DNA of 64,000 bases, taken from positions 34,856 to 98,855 of the forward strand of contig DHLX01000036.1 of NCBI GenBank assembly GCA_002405475.1, given 5' to 3'. The position numbers were made by a program, and so were the translations under genes. The notes under the pieces are model-generated. The model did not search any database. It was not told the origin of the DNA and saw nothing but the letters and a program-made list of their open reading frames with translations. Each line of letters opens with the position of its first letter. Within the stretch, counting starts at the first letter, position 1. Positions 42,480 to 51,585 of this stretch are shown one piece after another. Source of the DNA: Burkholderiales bacterium UBA4657. GTDB lineage: Bacteria; Pseudomonadota; Gammaproteobacteria; Burkholderiales; Burkholderiaceae_E.

Positions 42480-42539
42480 TTCGCATCCTCGCTGATTATA
42501 AGTAGCCCTGCCCCGGACGGGGCAGAGCCAGATTAGTGG

Positions 42540-44990
42540 TTAATGTTTGACCGTATCACTGATTTCGCTATTGTCAGTGGTATTGTCAGAGCCCACCAAA
42601 GCCACAGTAGCAGCAGCAGTAGCAGGCTCCTCTTCAGGTAAAGGCTCTGGCAATCGTTCTAAAGCCAGCTCCAAAACCCTGTCTATCCATCTTACCGGAA
42701 CAATCTCAAGCTTGTTTTTGACGTTATCAGGAATATCCTGCAAATCCTTGACATTCTCTTCCGGGATCAATGCCAGCTTGATACCGCCGCGATGTGCCGC
42801 CAGCAATTTTTCTTTCAAACCACCAATCGGCAGCACTTCACCCCGTAAGGTAATTTCCCCGGTCATGGCGACATCAGCGCGCACTGGAATTCCGGTCAGC
42901 ACCGACACCAGCGCCGTTGTCATGGCAATACCGGCACTAGGTCCGTCTTTAGGGGTCGCTCCTTCGGGTACATGTACGTGAATATCATTCTTTTCATAAA
43001 AGTCGGCTTGAATACCCAAACGTCGGGCACGACGACGCACGACAGTGACTGCCGCCTTGATTGATTCCTGCATCACATCCCCGAGCTTGCCGGTGGTGGT
43101 AACGCGACCCTTACCCGGCATTGACACTGCCTCAATGGTCAGCAACTCGCCACCGACTTCGGTCCAGGCCAGACCGGTGACCTGACCAATCTGGTTTTCC
43201 TTTTCAGCCATACCAAAGCTGAAACGGCGTACCCCCAGGTATTTGTCGAGATTTTTCGTCGTCACATGCGCCTTGGCGGCGCCACCCTCCTTGCCTTTTT
43301 TCATCAGCAAGCCTTTAACCACCTTGCGGCAGATCTTGCTGATTTCACGTTCAAGTGAACGCACCCCAGCCTCGCGGGTGTAATAGCGAATAATGTCACG
43401 TATAGCAGATTCTGCCACCAGCAACTCATCTTTCTTGACGCCGTTATTTTTCATCTGCTTAGGCAGTAGATAACGCTGGGCAATATTGAGTTTTTCATCT
43501 TCGGTATAGCCCGATAGACGAATCACCTCCATACGATCAAGCAAAGCGGGCGGGATATTGAGCGAATTCGAGGTGGCAACAAACATCACATCCGATAAAT
43601 CGAAATCAACCTCGACGTAATGATCCTGAAAAGTATGGTTCTGCTCAGGGTCAAGCACTTCCAGCAATGCCGATGACGGGTCACCGCGAAAATCCATACC
43701 CATTTTATCTACTTCGTCGAGCAGAAACAGCGGGTTGCGTACACCGGTCTTGGTCAGGCTTTGCAAAATCTTTCCTGGCATGGACCCAATGTAGGTACGG
43801 CGATGACCACGAATTTCAGCTTCATCACGCACGCCACCCAGAGCCATACGCACGAACTTACGGTTAGTCGCTTTGGCAATGGACTGCCCCAGAGAAGTCT
43901 TGCCGACCCCCGGCGCCCCCACCAGACACAAAATCGGTGCTTTCACTTTATCGACGCGCTGTTGCACGGCCAGGTACTCAAGAATGCGTTCCTTGACCTT
44001 TTCCAGACCATAGTGATCTTCATCGAGTACTTTTTGGGCATTCAGCAAATCATTATTGATCTTGCTTTTCTTGCGCCACGGCAGATTCACCAGGGTATCG
44101 ATGTAATTGCGCACCACCGTGGCCTCTGCCGACATGGGCGACATGAGTTTCAGTTTCTTGAACTCGGCTTCAACTTTTTTCAGCGCTTCCTTGGGCATGC
44201 GCGCAGCTTTGATCTTTTTATCGAGTTCTTCCAGATCGGCGCCTTCTTCACCTTCGCCCAGCTCTTTCTGAATCGCCTTGACCTGCTCGTTCAAATAATA
44301 TTCACGCTGCGATTTTTCCATTTGGCGTTTGACGCGGCCGCGGATGCGCTTTTCTACCTGCAGAATATCGAGCTCGGCCTCCAGTTGCGCCAGCAAATGC
44401 TCCAGGCGCTGCCCGATCAGAAACATTTCCAGTACTGCCTGTTTTTGTTCCAGCTTCAAGGGTAAATGGGCTGCAATAGTATCGGCCAGACGACCCGCTT
44501 CTTCGATCCCGGCCAGGGAGGCCAGAATCTCGGGCGGGATTTTTTTATTCAGCTTGACGTACTGGTCAAATTGCTGAACGATGGCACGGCGCATGGCCTC
44601 AATTTCGGGGTTAACCGTTGTATCAGGAGCCACCGGGGTCAAATCACAGACCAGGTGCGTATTCAAGTCCTCGACCCGATGGATCTGGGCGCGCTGCGCA
44701 CCTTCGACCAGCACTTTAACCGTGCCATCAGGCAATTTCAGCATTTGCAGAATGTTGGCCACACAACCAATTTCATAAATATCATTGGCCGAAGGCTCGT
44801 CTTTGGACGCCGTTTTTTGCGCCACCAGCATGATGCTTTTGCCCGCCTCCATGGCCGATTCCAGTGCCTTGATGGATTTGGGACGCCCCACAAACAGCGG
44901 TATAACCATGTGCGGGAATACCACGACGTCACGCAGCGGCAGCAAGGGCAGCTGAATGCGCTCAGAGGGAAGAATATTGGGATTCGACAT
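42540..44990 (-). CDS. lon: ATP-dependent protease Lon
   Basis: An 816-residue Lon protease. It has the N-terminal substrate domain (LPLLPLRDVVVFPHMVIPLF), the AAA+ module with Walker A GAPGVGKTSLG and Walker B NPLFLLDEVDK, and the protease domain with catalytic Ser in KDGPSAGIAM and Lys in GGLKEKLLAAHRGG. An extra acidic, Ala/Thr-rich tail of about 25 residues ends the protein. AAGGAATCATT precedes the ATG. A weak heat-shock-like promoter may lie in the 65 bases after clpX. Confidence 0.97.
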   Translation of the reverse strand: MSNPNILPSERIQLPLLPLRDVVVFPHMVIPLFVGRPKSIKALESAMEAGKSIMLVAQKTASKDEPSANDIYEIGCVANILQMLKLPDGTVKVLVEGAQRAQIHRVEDLNTHLVCDLTPVAPDTTVNPEIEAMRRAIVQQFDQYVKLNKKIPPEILASLAGIEEAGRLADTIAAHLPLKLEQKQAVLEMFLIGQRLEHLLAQLEAELDILQVEKRIRGRVKRQMEKSQREYYLNEQVKAIQKELGEGEEGADLEELDKKIKAARMPKEALKKVEAEFKKLKLMSPMSAEATVVRNYIDTLVNLPWRKKSKINNDLLNAQKVLDEDHYGLEKVKERILEYLAVQQRVDKVKAPILCLVGAPGVGKTSLGQSIAKATNRKFVRMALGGVRDEAEIRGHRRTYIGSMPGKILQSLTKTGVRNPLFLLDEVDKMGMDFRGDPSSALLEVLDPEQNHTFQDHYVEVDFDLSDVMFVATSNSLNIPPALLDRMEVIRLSGYTEDEKLNIAQRYLLPKQMKNNGVKKDELLVAESAIRDIIRYYTREAGVRSLEREISKICRKVVKGLLMKKGKEGGAAKAHVTTKNLDKYLGVRRFSFGMAEKENQIGQVTGLAWTEVGGELLTIEAVSMPGKGRVTTTGKLGDVMQESIKAAVTVVRRRARRLGIQADFYEKNDIHVHVPEGATPKDGPSAGIAMTTALVSVLTGIPVRADVAMTGEITLRGEVLPIGGLKEKLLAAHRGGIKLALIPEENVKDLQDIPDNVKNKLEIVPVRWIDRVLELALERLPEPLPEEEPATAAATVALVGSDNTTDNSEISDTVKH

Positions 44991-45055
44991 AATGATTCCT
45001 TCAACCAGTTTACGAAGGATGATGTCGGGATGATACCCGGAAAAACAAGCCCGGA

Positions 45056-46321
45056 TCAGCCATTACCGGCAGCTTTGGGTTTTTCCTCGTAAATCAGCAG
45101 GGGTTTACCATTGTTGGCAATGGTATTTTCATCGACCACCACTTTTTTGACCGATTTCTGGTTCGGCAAATCAAACATGGTGTCGAGCAAGGCCTGTTCA
45201 ATGATGGAACGCAGGCCACGGGCACCCGTTTTCCGCACCAGTGCTTTCCTGGCAATGGCACGCAAGGCCTCGGGGCGTAGCTCCAGTTCGACCCCTTCCA
45301 TCTGGAACAGCTTCTGGAATTGTTTAGCCAAGGCATTCTTCGGCTCAGTCAATATCTGAATCATGGCATCTTCACTCAATTCCTCGAGCGTGGCTACCAC
45401 AGGCAAGCGGCCAACCAGTTCCGGTATCAGGCCAAATTTAACTAGGTCTTCCGGTTCGGTTTCGCGGAACAGCTCGCTCAAATTACGGCTCGACTGACCG
45501 GCAACGCTGGCACCGAAGCCAATGCCGGTTTTTTCAGAGCGATTGCGTATCACTTTTTCCAGGCCATCAAAAGCGCCACCGCAAATAAACAGGATATTCG
45601 TGGTATCGACCTGAACAAAATCCTGGTTCGGATGTTTGCGCCCTCCCTGCGGAGGCACACTGGCTATCGTACCTTCGATGAGTTTGAGCAATGCCTGTTG
45701 CACGCCCTCACCGGAAACATCACGAGTGATGCTGGGGTTGTCGGACTTGCGCGAAATTTTGTCGATTTCGTCGATATAAACAATGCCGCGCTGCGCTTTT
45801 TCAATTTCATAATTACAGTTTTGCAGCAACTTCTGGATGATGTTTTCCACATCCTCACCGACATAACCGGCCTCGGTCAAGGTTGTGGCATCAGCAATCA
45901 CAAAGGGTACATTCAGCAAACGTGCCAAGGTCTGCGCCAACAGGGTTTTACCTGATCCTGTAGGACCTACCAGCAATATGTTTGATTTTGACAGTTCAAC
46001 GTCTTCTTTCTTGTTGACGCTGAGGTGCTTGAGCCGCTTGTAGTGGTTGTAGACTGCTACCGACAAGATGCGCTTGGCGGTATGCTGACCAATCACATAC
46101 TGATCCAGAATGGCACATATTTCACTCGGCCTGGGCAGATCGGAACTGGCGGCGGGGCGATCGGCCGTCACCTCTTCGCGAATGATGTCGTTACAAAGCT
46201 CAATGCATTCGTCACAAATGAACACCGAAGGCCCGGCGATGAGTTTTTTGACTTCATGCTGACTTTTACCGCAAAACGAGCAGTAAAGGAGTTTTTCGCT
46301 GGAGCCTTTTTTTTCCGACAT
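45056..46321 (-). CDS. clpX: ClpX ATPase subunit
   Basis: A 421-residue unfoldase for ClpXP. The N-terminal zinc domain has LYCSFCGKSQHEV and CDECIELC (four Cys). Walker A is VGPTGSGKTLLAQTLA, Walker B IVYIDEIDKI, and the ClpP-contacting IGF loop appears as TGIGFGASV. The start is the ATG at 46319-46321; a TTG just before it is not needed. It follows clpP by 33 bases. Confidence 0.97.
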   Translation of the reverse strand: MSEKKGSSEKLLYCSFCGKSQHEVKKLIAGPSVFICDECIELCNDIIREEVTADRPAASSDLPRPSEICAILDQYVIGQHTAKRILSVAVYNHYKRLKHLSVNKKEDVELSKSNILLVGPTGSGKTLLAQTLARLLNVPFVIADATTLTEAGYVGEDVENIIQKLLQNCNYEIEKAQRGIVYIDEIDKISRKSDNPSITRDVSGEGVQQALLKLIEGTIASVPPQGGRKHPNQDFVQVDTTNILFICGGAFDGLEKVIRNRSEKTGIGFGASVAGQSSRNLSELFRETEPEDLVKFGLIPELVGRLPVVATLEELSEDAMIQILTEPKNALAKQFQKLFQMEGVELELRPEALRAIARKALVRKTGARGLRSIIEQALLDTMFDLPNQKSVKKVVVDENTIANNGKPLLIYEEKPKAAGNG

Positions 46322-46354
46322 CAACTATCCCTTCGTCAGCAATACCCAACCAGC

Positions 46355-47038
46355 TTAGGCCTGATCACGCTGAGTCAATACTTTATCAATCAACCCGTAC
46401 TCTACCGCTTTTTCAGCAGAGAGGAAATTATCGCGATCCGTATCCTTGGCGATCTGCTCAATGGGCTGACCGGTACGCTCTGCAAGTATCTGGTTCAAGC
46501 GTTCGCGCAAATACAAAATTTCACGCGCCTGGATTTCAATATCAGACGCCTGACCCTGCGCTCCGCCCAAGGGCTGATGAATCATGATGCGTGAGTTAGG
46601 CAAGGAAAAACGTTTGCCCTTAGCACCGGCGGCTAACAAAAATGCTCCCATACTCGCCGCCAGGCCGGTACATAAGGTCGAGACATCGGGTTTGACGAAT
46701 TGCATGGTGTCGTAAATCGCCATGCCGGCATAGACCGAGCCTCCAGGTGAATTAATGTAGAGTGAAATATCCTTATCAGGATTCTCGGACTCGAGAAACA
46801 GCATTTGCGCGACGAGCAGGTTGGCAGTCACGTCATTGACCGGGCCTACCAGGAACATGACGCGCTCACGTAACAGTCTGGAGTAGATATCGTACGCGCG
46901 CTCACCACGCCCCGACTGCTCGATGACAATCGGCACCATATTCAGACTTTGCGGATCCAGCGTCATGCCCTGACCGTGCATATTGTTGACGGCGGCCTCG
47001 GTCAGACTATGAATATCCCAGCGTTTGCTCCAGTTCAT
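46355..47038 (-). CDS. clpP: ClpP protease subunit
   Basis: A 227-residue serine protease subunit. The catalytic Ser is in GLAASMGAFLL, His in SRIMIHQPLGG and Asp in TDRDNFLSAEKA. The conserved core starts at MVPIVIEQSGRGERAYDIYS; the 32 residues before it (MNWSKRWDIHSL...) are a variable, processed N-terminal part, somewhat longer than in E. coli. GAGAGTGAC precedes the ATG at 47036-47038; a start at the internal Met20 cannot be excluded. Confidence 0.95.
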   Translation of the reverse strand: MNWSKRWDIHSLTEAAVNNMHGQGMTLDPQSLNMVPIVIEQSGRGERAYDIYSRLLRERVMFLVGPVNDVTANLLVAQMLFLESENPDKDISLYINSPGGSVYAGMAIYDTMQFVKPDVSTLCTGLAASMGAFLLAAGAKGKRFSLPNSRIMIHQPLGGAQGQASDIEIQAREILYLRERLNQILAERTGQPIEQIAKDTDRDNFLSAEKAVEYGLIDKVLTQRDQA

Positions 47039-47063
47039 GTCACTCTCTTTTCTTCAGGCAGAA

Positions 47064-48368
47064 TCAGGATGGCGTTCCCATCAGTTCGTCAAAACTCATA
47101 GGCTTGTCTTTCAGGGACACCTGCGACAGCACCCAGTTCACAACATTGTCTTCGAGTACCACAGCTTCGACTTCCGACAGGCGTTTACGGTCGCTGAAGT
47201 ACCACGCCATGACTGAAGCCGGGTCTTCATAACTCCTGGCAAATTCCTCTATGTGCGCCTTGACCTGATCCGGTGTGGCGCTGAGCTTGTTCTGGTTCAC
47301 TATCTCATTAACCGCCAAACCCAGACGTACCCGACGCTCGGCTTGAGCTTTGAACAGATCATCGGGCAGCGGCATGCCCTCAGTCTTTATGCCGCGCTGT
47401 TGCAAGTCAGCCTGAGCCATCTCGCGCAAACGCTGGGTATCCTGTTCCACCAAAGACTTGGGCAACTCGAATTCAGCTACTTTCAGCAAAGCATCCATCA
47501 CGCTTTCCTTGGTGCGGGACTTGAGACGGTTGCTAACCTCGCGTGTCAGATTGGCTTTGACATCATTGCGCATCTTGTTCAGATCGCCATCCTTGACACC
47601 TAATTGTTTGGCAAACTCGACATCAAGGGCTGGTAATTTCGGCGCGCTGACCTGCTTCAAGGTCAAAGTAAAGTCGGCGGTCTTGCCAGCCACATCTTTA
47701 CCGTGATAATCCGCCGGGAAGTTCAGCGGAAAGGTCTTGCTCTCACCCGCTTTCAGGCCTATTGCCGCCTGTTCAAATTCCGGCAACATTTGCTTCCCGC
47801 CAATGACAAACTCAAAGTCATCGGCTTTACCGCCGCTGAATTCAATGCCATCAATACGTCCCACAAAATCGCATAGAACCCGATCATCGGTCTGCGCGGC
47901 GCGTTCCACCACTTCATAGGTCTGACGTTGCTTGCGTAAAATTTCTATGGTTTTATCGATCTCTGCTTCGGTCACATCCAGCGTAGCGCGTTCAACCTCG
48001 GCTGATTTCCAATCACCAAACATGATGTCGGGATAGATCTCGAAAGTGGCAACAAACTGGGCATCGCTGGAATTTGAAGGCTGCTCTGCCTTGGCCTCTA
48101 CTCGCGGCGAACCAGCAATACGCAATTGACTGGTTTCAAGCAAACGGCGTAGCTGATCGTTGATACGCTCTGTCATCACATCATTCTGAACCTGGAAACC
48201 ATAATTCTGAGCTACCATTTTCAGTGGAACCTTGCCCGGGCGGAAGCCCTGCATTTTTACCGATCGGGACAAACGCTTGAGGCGAGCTTCAACCTCCTGC
48301 GCAACTTCTTGCATCGGTACGGTAAGCTCAACGCGGCGTTCGAGCGTGCTGACAGTTTCGATTTGCAT
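47064..48368 (-). CDS. tig: Trigger factor
   Basis: A 434-residue ribosome-bound chaperone: N-terminal ribosome-binding domain beginning MQIETVSTLERRVELTVP with signature GFRPGKVPLKMV, an FKBP-type prolyl isomerase domain (DDRVLCDFVGRIDGIEFSGG), and a helical C-terminal arm region. The start is the ATG at 48366-48368; the frame is open further upstream but that part runs into the tRNA-Leu gene. It heads the tig-clpP-clpX-lon series. Confidence 0.96.
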   Translation of the reverse strand: MQIETVSTLERRVELTVPMQEVAQEVEARLKRLSRSVKMQGFRPGKVPLKMVAQNYGFQVQNDVMTERINDQLRRLLETSQLRIAGSPRVEAKAEQPSNSSDAQFVATFEIYPDIMFGDWKSAEVERATLDVTEAEIDKTIEILRKQRQTYEVVERAAQTDDRVLCDFVGRIDGIEFSGGKADDFEFVIGGKQMLPEFEQAAIGLKAGESKTFPLNFPADYHGKDVAGKTADFTLTLKQVSAPKLPALDVEFAKQLGVKDGDLNKMRNDVKANLTREVSNRLKSRTKESVMDALLKVAEFELPKSLVEQDTQRLREMAQADLQQRGIKTEGMPLPDDLFKAQAERRVRLGLAVNEIVNQNKLSATPDQVKAHIEEFARSYEDPASVMAWYFSDRKRLSEVEAVVLEDNVVNWVLSQVSLKDKPMSFDELMGTPS

Positions 48369-48396
48369 CTTTTCAATCCAATTAACGACGGAGTAA

Positions 48397-48483
48397 TGGT
48401 GCGAAGGGGGGGACTCGAACCCCCACGCCATTGCTGGCGTCAGGACCTAAACCTGGTGCGTCTACCAATTTCGCCACCTTCGC
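48397..48483 (-). tRNA. tRNA-Leu (anticodon TAG)
   Basis: The minus strand gives an 87-base type II tRNA: GCGAAGGTGGCGAAATTGG at the 5' end, TTTAGGT as anticodon loop (TAG), a long variable arm CGCCAGCAATGGCG, GGTTCGAGTCC T arm and encoded CCA. The acceptor stem GCGAAGG/CCTTCGC pairs fully. It lies 28 bases upstream of the tig start, on the same strand. Confidence 0.97.
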
Positions 48484-48555
48484 TCTAAGCCCGCCATTGT
48501 AGCGGAGTCGGCACGGCAACTTTTTTTGCAACAAAAGCTTGCCAAAAAATACAGA

Positions 48556-48590
48556 CTGATTAAAAATACAGATACTAATTTTTTATACAG
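48556..48590 (+). promoter_or_regulatory. Tandem LexA (SOS) boxes upstream of lexA
   Basis: CTGATTAAAAATACAG (48556-48571) fits CTG-N10-CAG exactly. A second copy, CTAATTTTTTATACAG (48575-48590), differs at one core base and starts 19 bases later, ending 10 bases before the lexA ATG. Two tandem boxes at lexA are known from E. coli and imply autorepression. Confidence 0.75.
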
Positions 48591-48600
48591 TTAAATCACC

Positions 48601-49260
48601 ATGGCCACTGCACTTACCAGCCGACAGCAACAAATCCTGGGCCTTATCCGTCGCCATGTACGCGAGTCCGGTTTCCCGCCGACACGGGCTGAAATTGCCG
48701 CCGAACTCGGGTTTCGTTCTGTCAATGCAGCCGAAGACCACTTGCAGGCTCTGGCGAAAAAAGGAGCCATTGAACTCACGCCAGGAGCTTCGCGTGGCAT
48801 ACGCCTCAAGAACGAGCCCGGCCCACAGCAACTGCATTTTGCCGCAGACGGATTTGCCCAGCTACCGCTGATGCTGTCGCTGCCCTTGGTTGGACGGGTC
48901 GCGGCCGGTAGCCCGATTCTGGCCAGTGAGCATGTGGAAAGTCATCTGCAGTGCGACCCTGGACTGTTTTCTGGTAAGCCTGACTACCTGCTCAAAGTAC
49001 GCGGCATGAGTATGCGCGATGTCGGTATTCTTGAGGGCGACCTGTTGGCGGTACAGCGAAAAAATGAGGCTCGTAATGGCCAGATTGTGGTTGCACGGAT
49101 AGGTGATGACGTGACCGTGAAGCGCTTTCGCAAAACCGGCGCGCGCATCCAGCTATTACCTGAAAATCCCGAGTTTCAGCCAATTGAAATTGACCCCGGG
49201 CGCGAAGATTTTTCGATAGAAGGGCTCGCGGTCGGTCTGATCCGGTCAGGGCTCAACTGA
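48601..49260 (+). CDS. lexA: SOS repressor LexA
   Basis: A 219-residue LexA: N-terminal winged HTH (LTSRQQQILGLIRRHV, FPPTRAEIAAELGF), Ala-Gly cleavage site in GRVAAGSPIL, and the peptidase dyad with Ser in RGMSMRDVGILEGD and Lys in VTVKRFRK. The start fits family alignments, yet no Shine-Dalgarno sequence precedes it and a LexA box ends 10 bases upstream, so the message may be leaderless or nearly so. Confidence 0.96.
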   Translation: MATALTSRQQQILGLIRRHVRESGFPPTRAEIAAELGFRSVNAAEDHLQALAKKGAIELTPGASRGIRLKNEPGPQQLHFAADGFAQLPLMLSLPLVGRVAAGSPILASEHVESHLQCDPGLFSGKPDYLLKVRGMSMRDVGILEGDLLAVQRKNEARNGQIVVARIGDDVTVKRFRKTGARIQLLPENPEFQPIEIDPGREDFSIEGLAVGLIRSGLN

Positions 49261-49280
49261 GCCTCAAAATGCGCCCGGTT

Positions 49281-50375
49281 TCAACGCCTGTTCAGATACC
49301 GCTTCACTCCGAACCAGGTCAGTAATGCCAGTGCCAGTATGCTCATGCCACACAAGGTCCACCAAAAGCCCAGGGGATGATGCAGGCCTGGAATGGCATC
49401 AAAATTCATGCCAAAAATGCCCGTGATCAAAGTCAAGGGTGCGAATACTGCGGTAATGACTGTCAGTATCTGAACAATTTGATTGGTGCGGTGACTCATG
49501 GCGCTGAAATGTAGCTGTACCGCACTTTCTACCGAAGCTTCCAGCCGTCGGGCATGATGCAGAACACGATTGATGTGTTCCAGCACGTCATTGAGCCTGA
49601 CCAGGATCGATCCGGACATATCGGCATGCGCCGACGAATCAAGAAAGTCATCTCTGAGCTCTTGTAATGCGTCATATTGTTCTTCACACAGGTTTTCCAG
49701 CTTGCGCAATTCAATCCGCGCGTCCAGCAATGCAGTCCAGTTATTAAACGGTTTACGCGGGTCAAGTAATTCGCGTTGCCAACGGTCTAGCTGGGAAGTC
49801 AGGGGCTGACGTAAATCAAGATAGCGATCGACCATGCCATTGAGTAAGCGCAGCATCAGATCCGTCGGACTCACCGGCAGGCGTGATTTTTCCATGCTGC
49901 CAGGCTCGGCAGCACTAGTGGCAATATCACGCTTCTTGTATTCGAGCAGGCGTTGTCTCATTTGCTCTATGGTTTTGCTAGGGCCATGACGAACGGTCAC
50001 CAGCAAGCGTCCAATCAGGAAAAAAGTCATGGGTCGGGTCACGATTTCCTGCAAGGCGCGACGTTCATTCGCCTGAGTCTTGAGTGACAATTGCGCCAGC
50101 GGCGCGGCTTCTCCGGGTGCCAGTTTTCGGAATACGAGCATGTCGTAATCCAAAGTATTGTCATAGTATGAGGGGTGTTGCGGGTTGAGTGCATCCTGCA
50201 CATGCAGGTCGAGCAAGTCCACCTGGGTCAATTGATGAACTACCTGGCGTAACCGCTCTGCCAGAGGGTGTATCTCTTCATATTGACAGTCAAGCCAGAC
50301 AAAACCCTGTTCCGGCAGTAGCGATAACTCCGGGCTGGAACTGGAACGCTCGCTGGTGATATGCAGAAATTCCAT
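49281..50375 (-). CDS. corA: CorA-family magnesium/cobalt channel
   Basis: A 364-residue CorA-type divalent cation transporter. Two C-terminal membrane helices carry the signature GMN in LITGIFGMNFDAIPG. The long N-terminal cytoplasmic domain has the helical stalk (LENLCEEQYDALQELRDDFL). The acidic loop after GMN (FDAIPGLHHP) differs from the classical MPEL loop, so it may belong to the CorA-II/ZntB-like side of the family. Its ATG is six bases after the hemB stop codon. Confidence 0.88.
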   Translation of the reverse strand: MEFLHITSERSSSSPELSLLPEQGFVWLDCQYEEIHPLAERLRQVVHQLTQVDLLDLHVQDALNPQHPSYYDNTLDYDMLVFRKLAPGEAAPLAQLSLKTQANERRALQEIVTRPMTFFLIGRLLVTVRHGPSKTIEQMRQRLLEYKKRDIATSAAEPGSMEKSRLPVSPTDLMLRLLNGMVDRYLDLRQPLTSQLDRWQRELLDPRKPFNNWTALLDARIELRKLENLCEEQYDALQELRDDFLDSSAHADMSGSILVRLNDVLEHINRVLHHARRLEASVESAVQLHFSAMSHRTNQIVQILTVITAVFAPLTLITGIFGMNFDAIPGLHHPLGFWWTLCGMSILALALLTWFGVKRYLNRR

Positions 50376-50381
50376 ACTGGC

Positions 50382-51398
50382 TCACTGATCGCGCAGCCAT
50401 TGCGCCGCCTGCAACGCGTAATAAGTCAAAACACCGTCTGCGCCAGCACGCCTGAACGACAGCAGGGTTTCAAGCAACACTTTCTTTTCATCGAGCCAGC
50501 CGTTCATGGCCGCTGCTTTGAGCATGGCATATTCGCCACTGACATGGTAGGCAAAGGTGGGCACGGCAAAAGTATCTTTCACCCGGCGCACAATATCAAG
50601 ATAAGGCAAGCCCGGCTTAACCATGACCATGTCGGCGCCTTCCTGTATGTCGAGCGCCACTTCGCGCAGGGCTTCATCGCTATTGGCTGGATCCATCTGG
50701 TAGCTCATTTTGTTGGCTTTACCCAGATTGGCGCCAGAACCCACAGCATCACGGAACGGGCCGTAATAGGCGGATGCATACTTGGCGCTATAAGCCATGA
50801 TGCGGGTACGTTGCTGATCGTTCTGTTCAAGGGTCTGACGAATGGCACCGATGCGCCCATCCATCATGTCCGAAGGTGCCACGATATCGACACCGGACCG
50901 GGCTTGTAACAAGGCTTGTCTGGATAATAGGGCGACGGTTTCATCATTCAGAACTTCTCCCTGGGCATTGATCAGGCCGTCCTGCCCGTGGGAGGTATAA
51001 GGATCCAGCGCTACATCAGTCATCAGACCCAGTTCAGGAAAGCGCTGCTTTAATGCACGCACCGCATGCGGCACCAGGCCCTCTTCATTCAAGGCCTCGC
51101 GGCCGTCTGGCGTTTTGAGCTGGCTGTCAATCACCGGGAACAAAGCCAGACAGGGAATCCCCAGTTGCAAGGCCTGCTCGGCCAGTGGTAACAGTTCATC
51201 TATCGACAAACGTTCTACCCCAGGCATGGAAGCCACTGCCTGGCGTTTTTTTTGCCCCTGCAACAGAAATACCGGATAAATCAGGTTATCGGTAGTTAGG
51301 CGATGTTCACGCATCAGGCGACGCGAAAAATCATCCTGTCGCATGCGTCTAAGGCGCGTAGCGGGAAATGAAACAGTTGGCACTGGCACGGTAGCCAT
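50382..51398 (-). CDS. hemB: Delta-aminolevulinic acid dehydratase (porphobilinogen synthase)
   Basis: A 338-residue enzyme joining two aminolevulinate molecules into porphobilinogen for heme. The two active-site lysines lie in MAYSAKYASAYYGPFRD and MVMVKPGLPYLDI. The metal-binding loop reads ALDPYTSHGQDG without the zinc cysteines, so it is the Mg-dependent type. Heme supply fits the cytochrome genes at 52-56 kb. A direct repeat directly precedes the start codon. Confidence 0.96.
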   Translation of the reverse strand: MATVPVPTVSFPATRLRRMRQDDFSRRLMREHRLTTDNLIYPVFLLQGQKKRQAVASMPGVERLSIDELLPLAEQALQLGIPCLALFPVIDSQLKTPDGREALNEEGLVPHAVRALKQRFPELGLMTDVALDPYTSHGQDGLINAQGEVLNDETVALLSRQALLQARSGVDIVAPSDMMDGRIGAIRQTLEQNDQQRTRIMAYSAKYASAYYGPFRDAVGSGANLGKANKMSYQMDPANSDEALREVALDIQEGADMVMVKPGLPYLDIVRRVKDTFAVPTFAYHVSGEYAMLKAAAMNGWLDEKKVLLETLLSFRRAGADGVLTYYALQAAQWLRDQ

Positions 51399-51435
51399 GG
51401 TTATTCATCCTTCGAGACTGTAGGGTTATTCACCC
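51399..51435. repeat. Direct repeat GGTTATTCAYCC at the hemB start
   Basis: GGTTATTCATCC (51399-51410) and GGTTATTCACCC (51424-51435) are direct repeats differing at one base, 25 bases start to start. The first abuts the hemB start codon. On the hemB strand they read GGATGAATAACC and GGGTGAATAACC. They may be tandem regulator half-sites or a duplicated translation-initiation region. Confidence 0.45.
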
Positions 51436-51484
51436 GGCACTTGTTGGTGATTGAACTTTCCATCATCGACATTATCTATGGAAA

Positions 51485-51585
51485 TGAACAGCTATGGCTG
51501 CTCCCCGCTTCACCTCCCTGAGCGGGAGCCTTGCTGATGCAAGGCGTTCATACCCCGGTGACAGACTCACCGGGGTTCTTTTTTT
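51485..51585 (+). ncRNA. Candidate small RNA ending in an intrinsic terminator
   Basis: On the plus strand three consecutive hairpins fill the space between hemB and engB. The first is GCTCCCCGCT (51500-51509) with AGCGGGAGC (51521-51529). The second is CCTTGC-TGAT-GCAAGG (51529-51544). The third is ACCCCGGTGA (51552-51561) with TCACCGGGGT (51567-51576), followed by TCTTTTTTT. Both flanking genes run on the minus strand, so this plus-strand terminator serves neither. A weak promoter (TTGAAC 51451-51456, 16 bases, TATCTA 51473-51478) lies at the right distance. The 3' end overlaps the last codons of engB in antisense. I recognise no known RNA family. Confidence 0.4.

Noticed and set aside
42495..42500. 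TATAAT before hupB on the minus strand
   Set aside because: It is too close to the GTG start; transcription would begin within the ribosome binding site, and no -35 is present.
43761..44465. Long open frame opposite lon (234 codons)
   Set aside because: Antisense to a highly conserved coding region, no ribosome site and no family features; shadow of lon codon usage.
48369..48431. In-frame upstream extension of trigger factor
   Set aside because: It runs into the tRNA-Leu gene and has no family similarity; MQIETVST is the normal start.
48539..48554. Possible third LexA box (TTG-N10-CAG)
   Set aside because: One core base differs and spacing from the next box is 17; AT-rich DNA gives such matches by chance.
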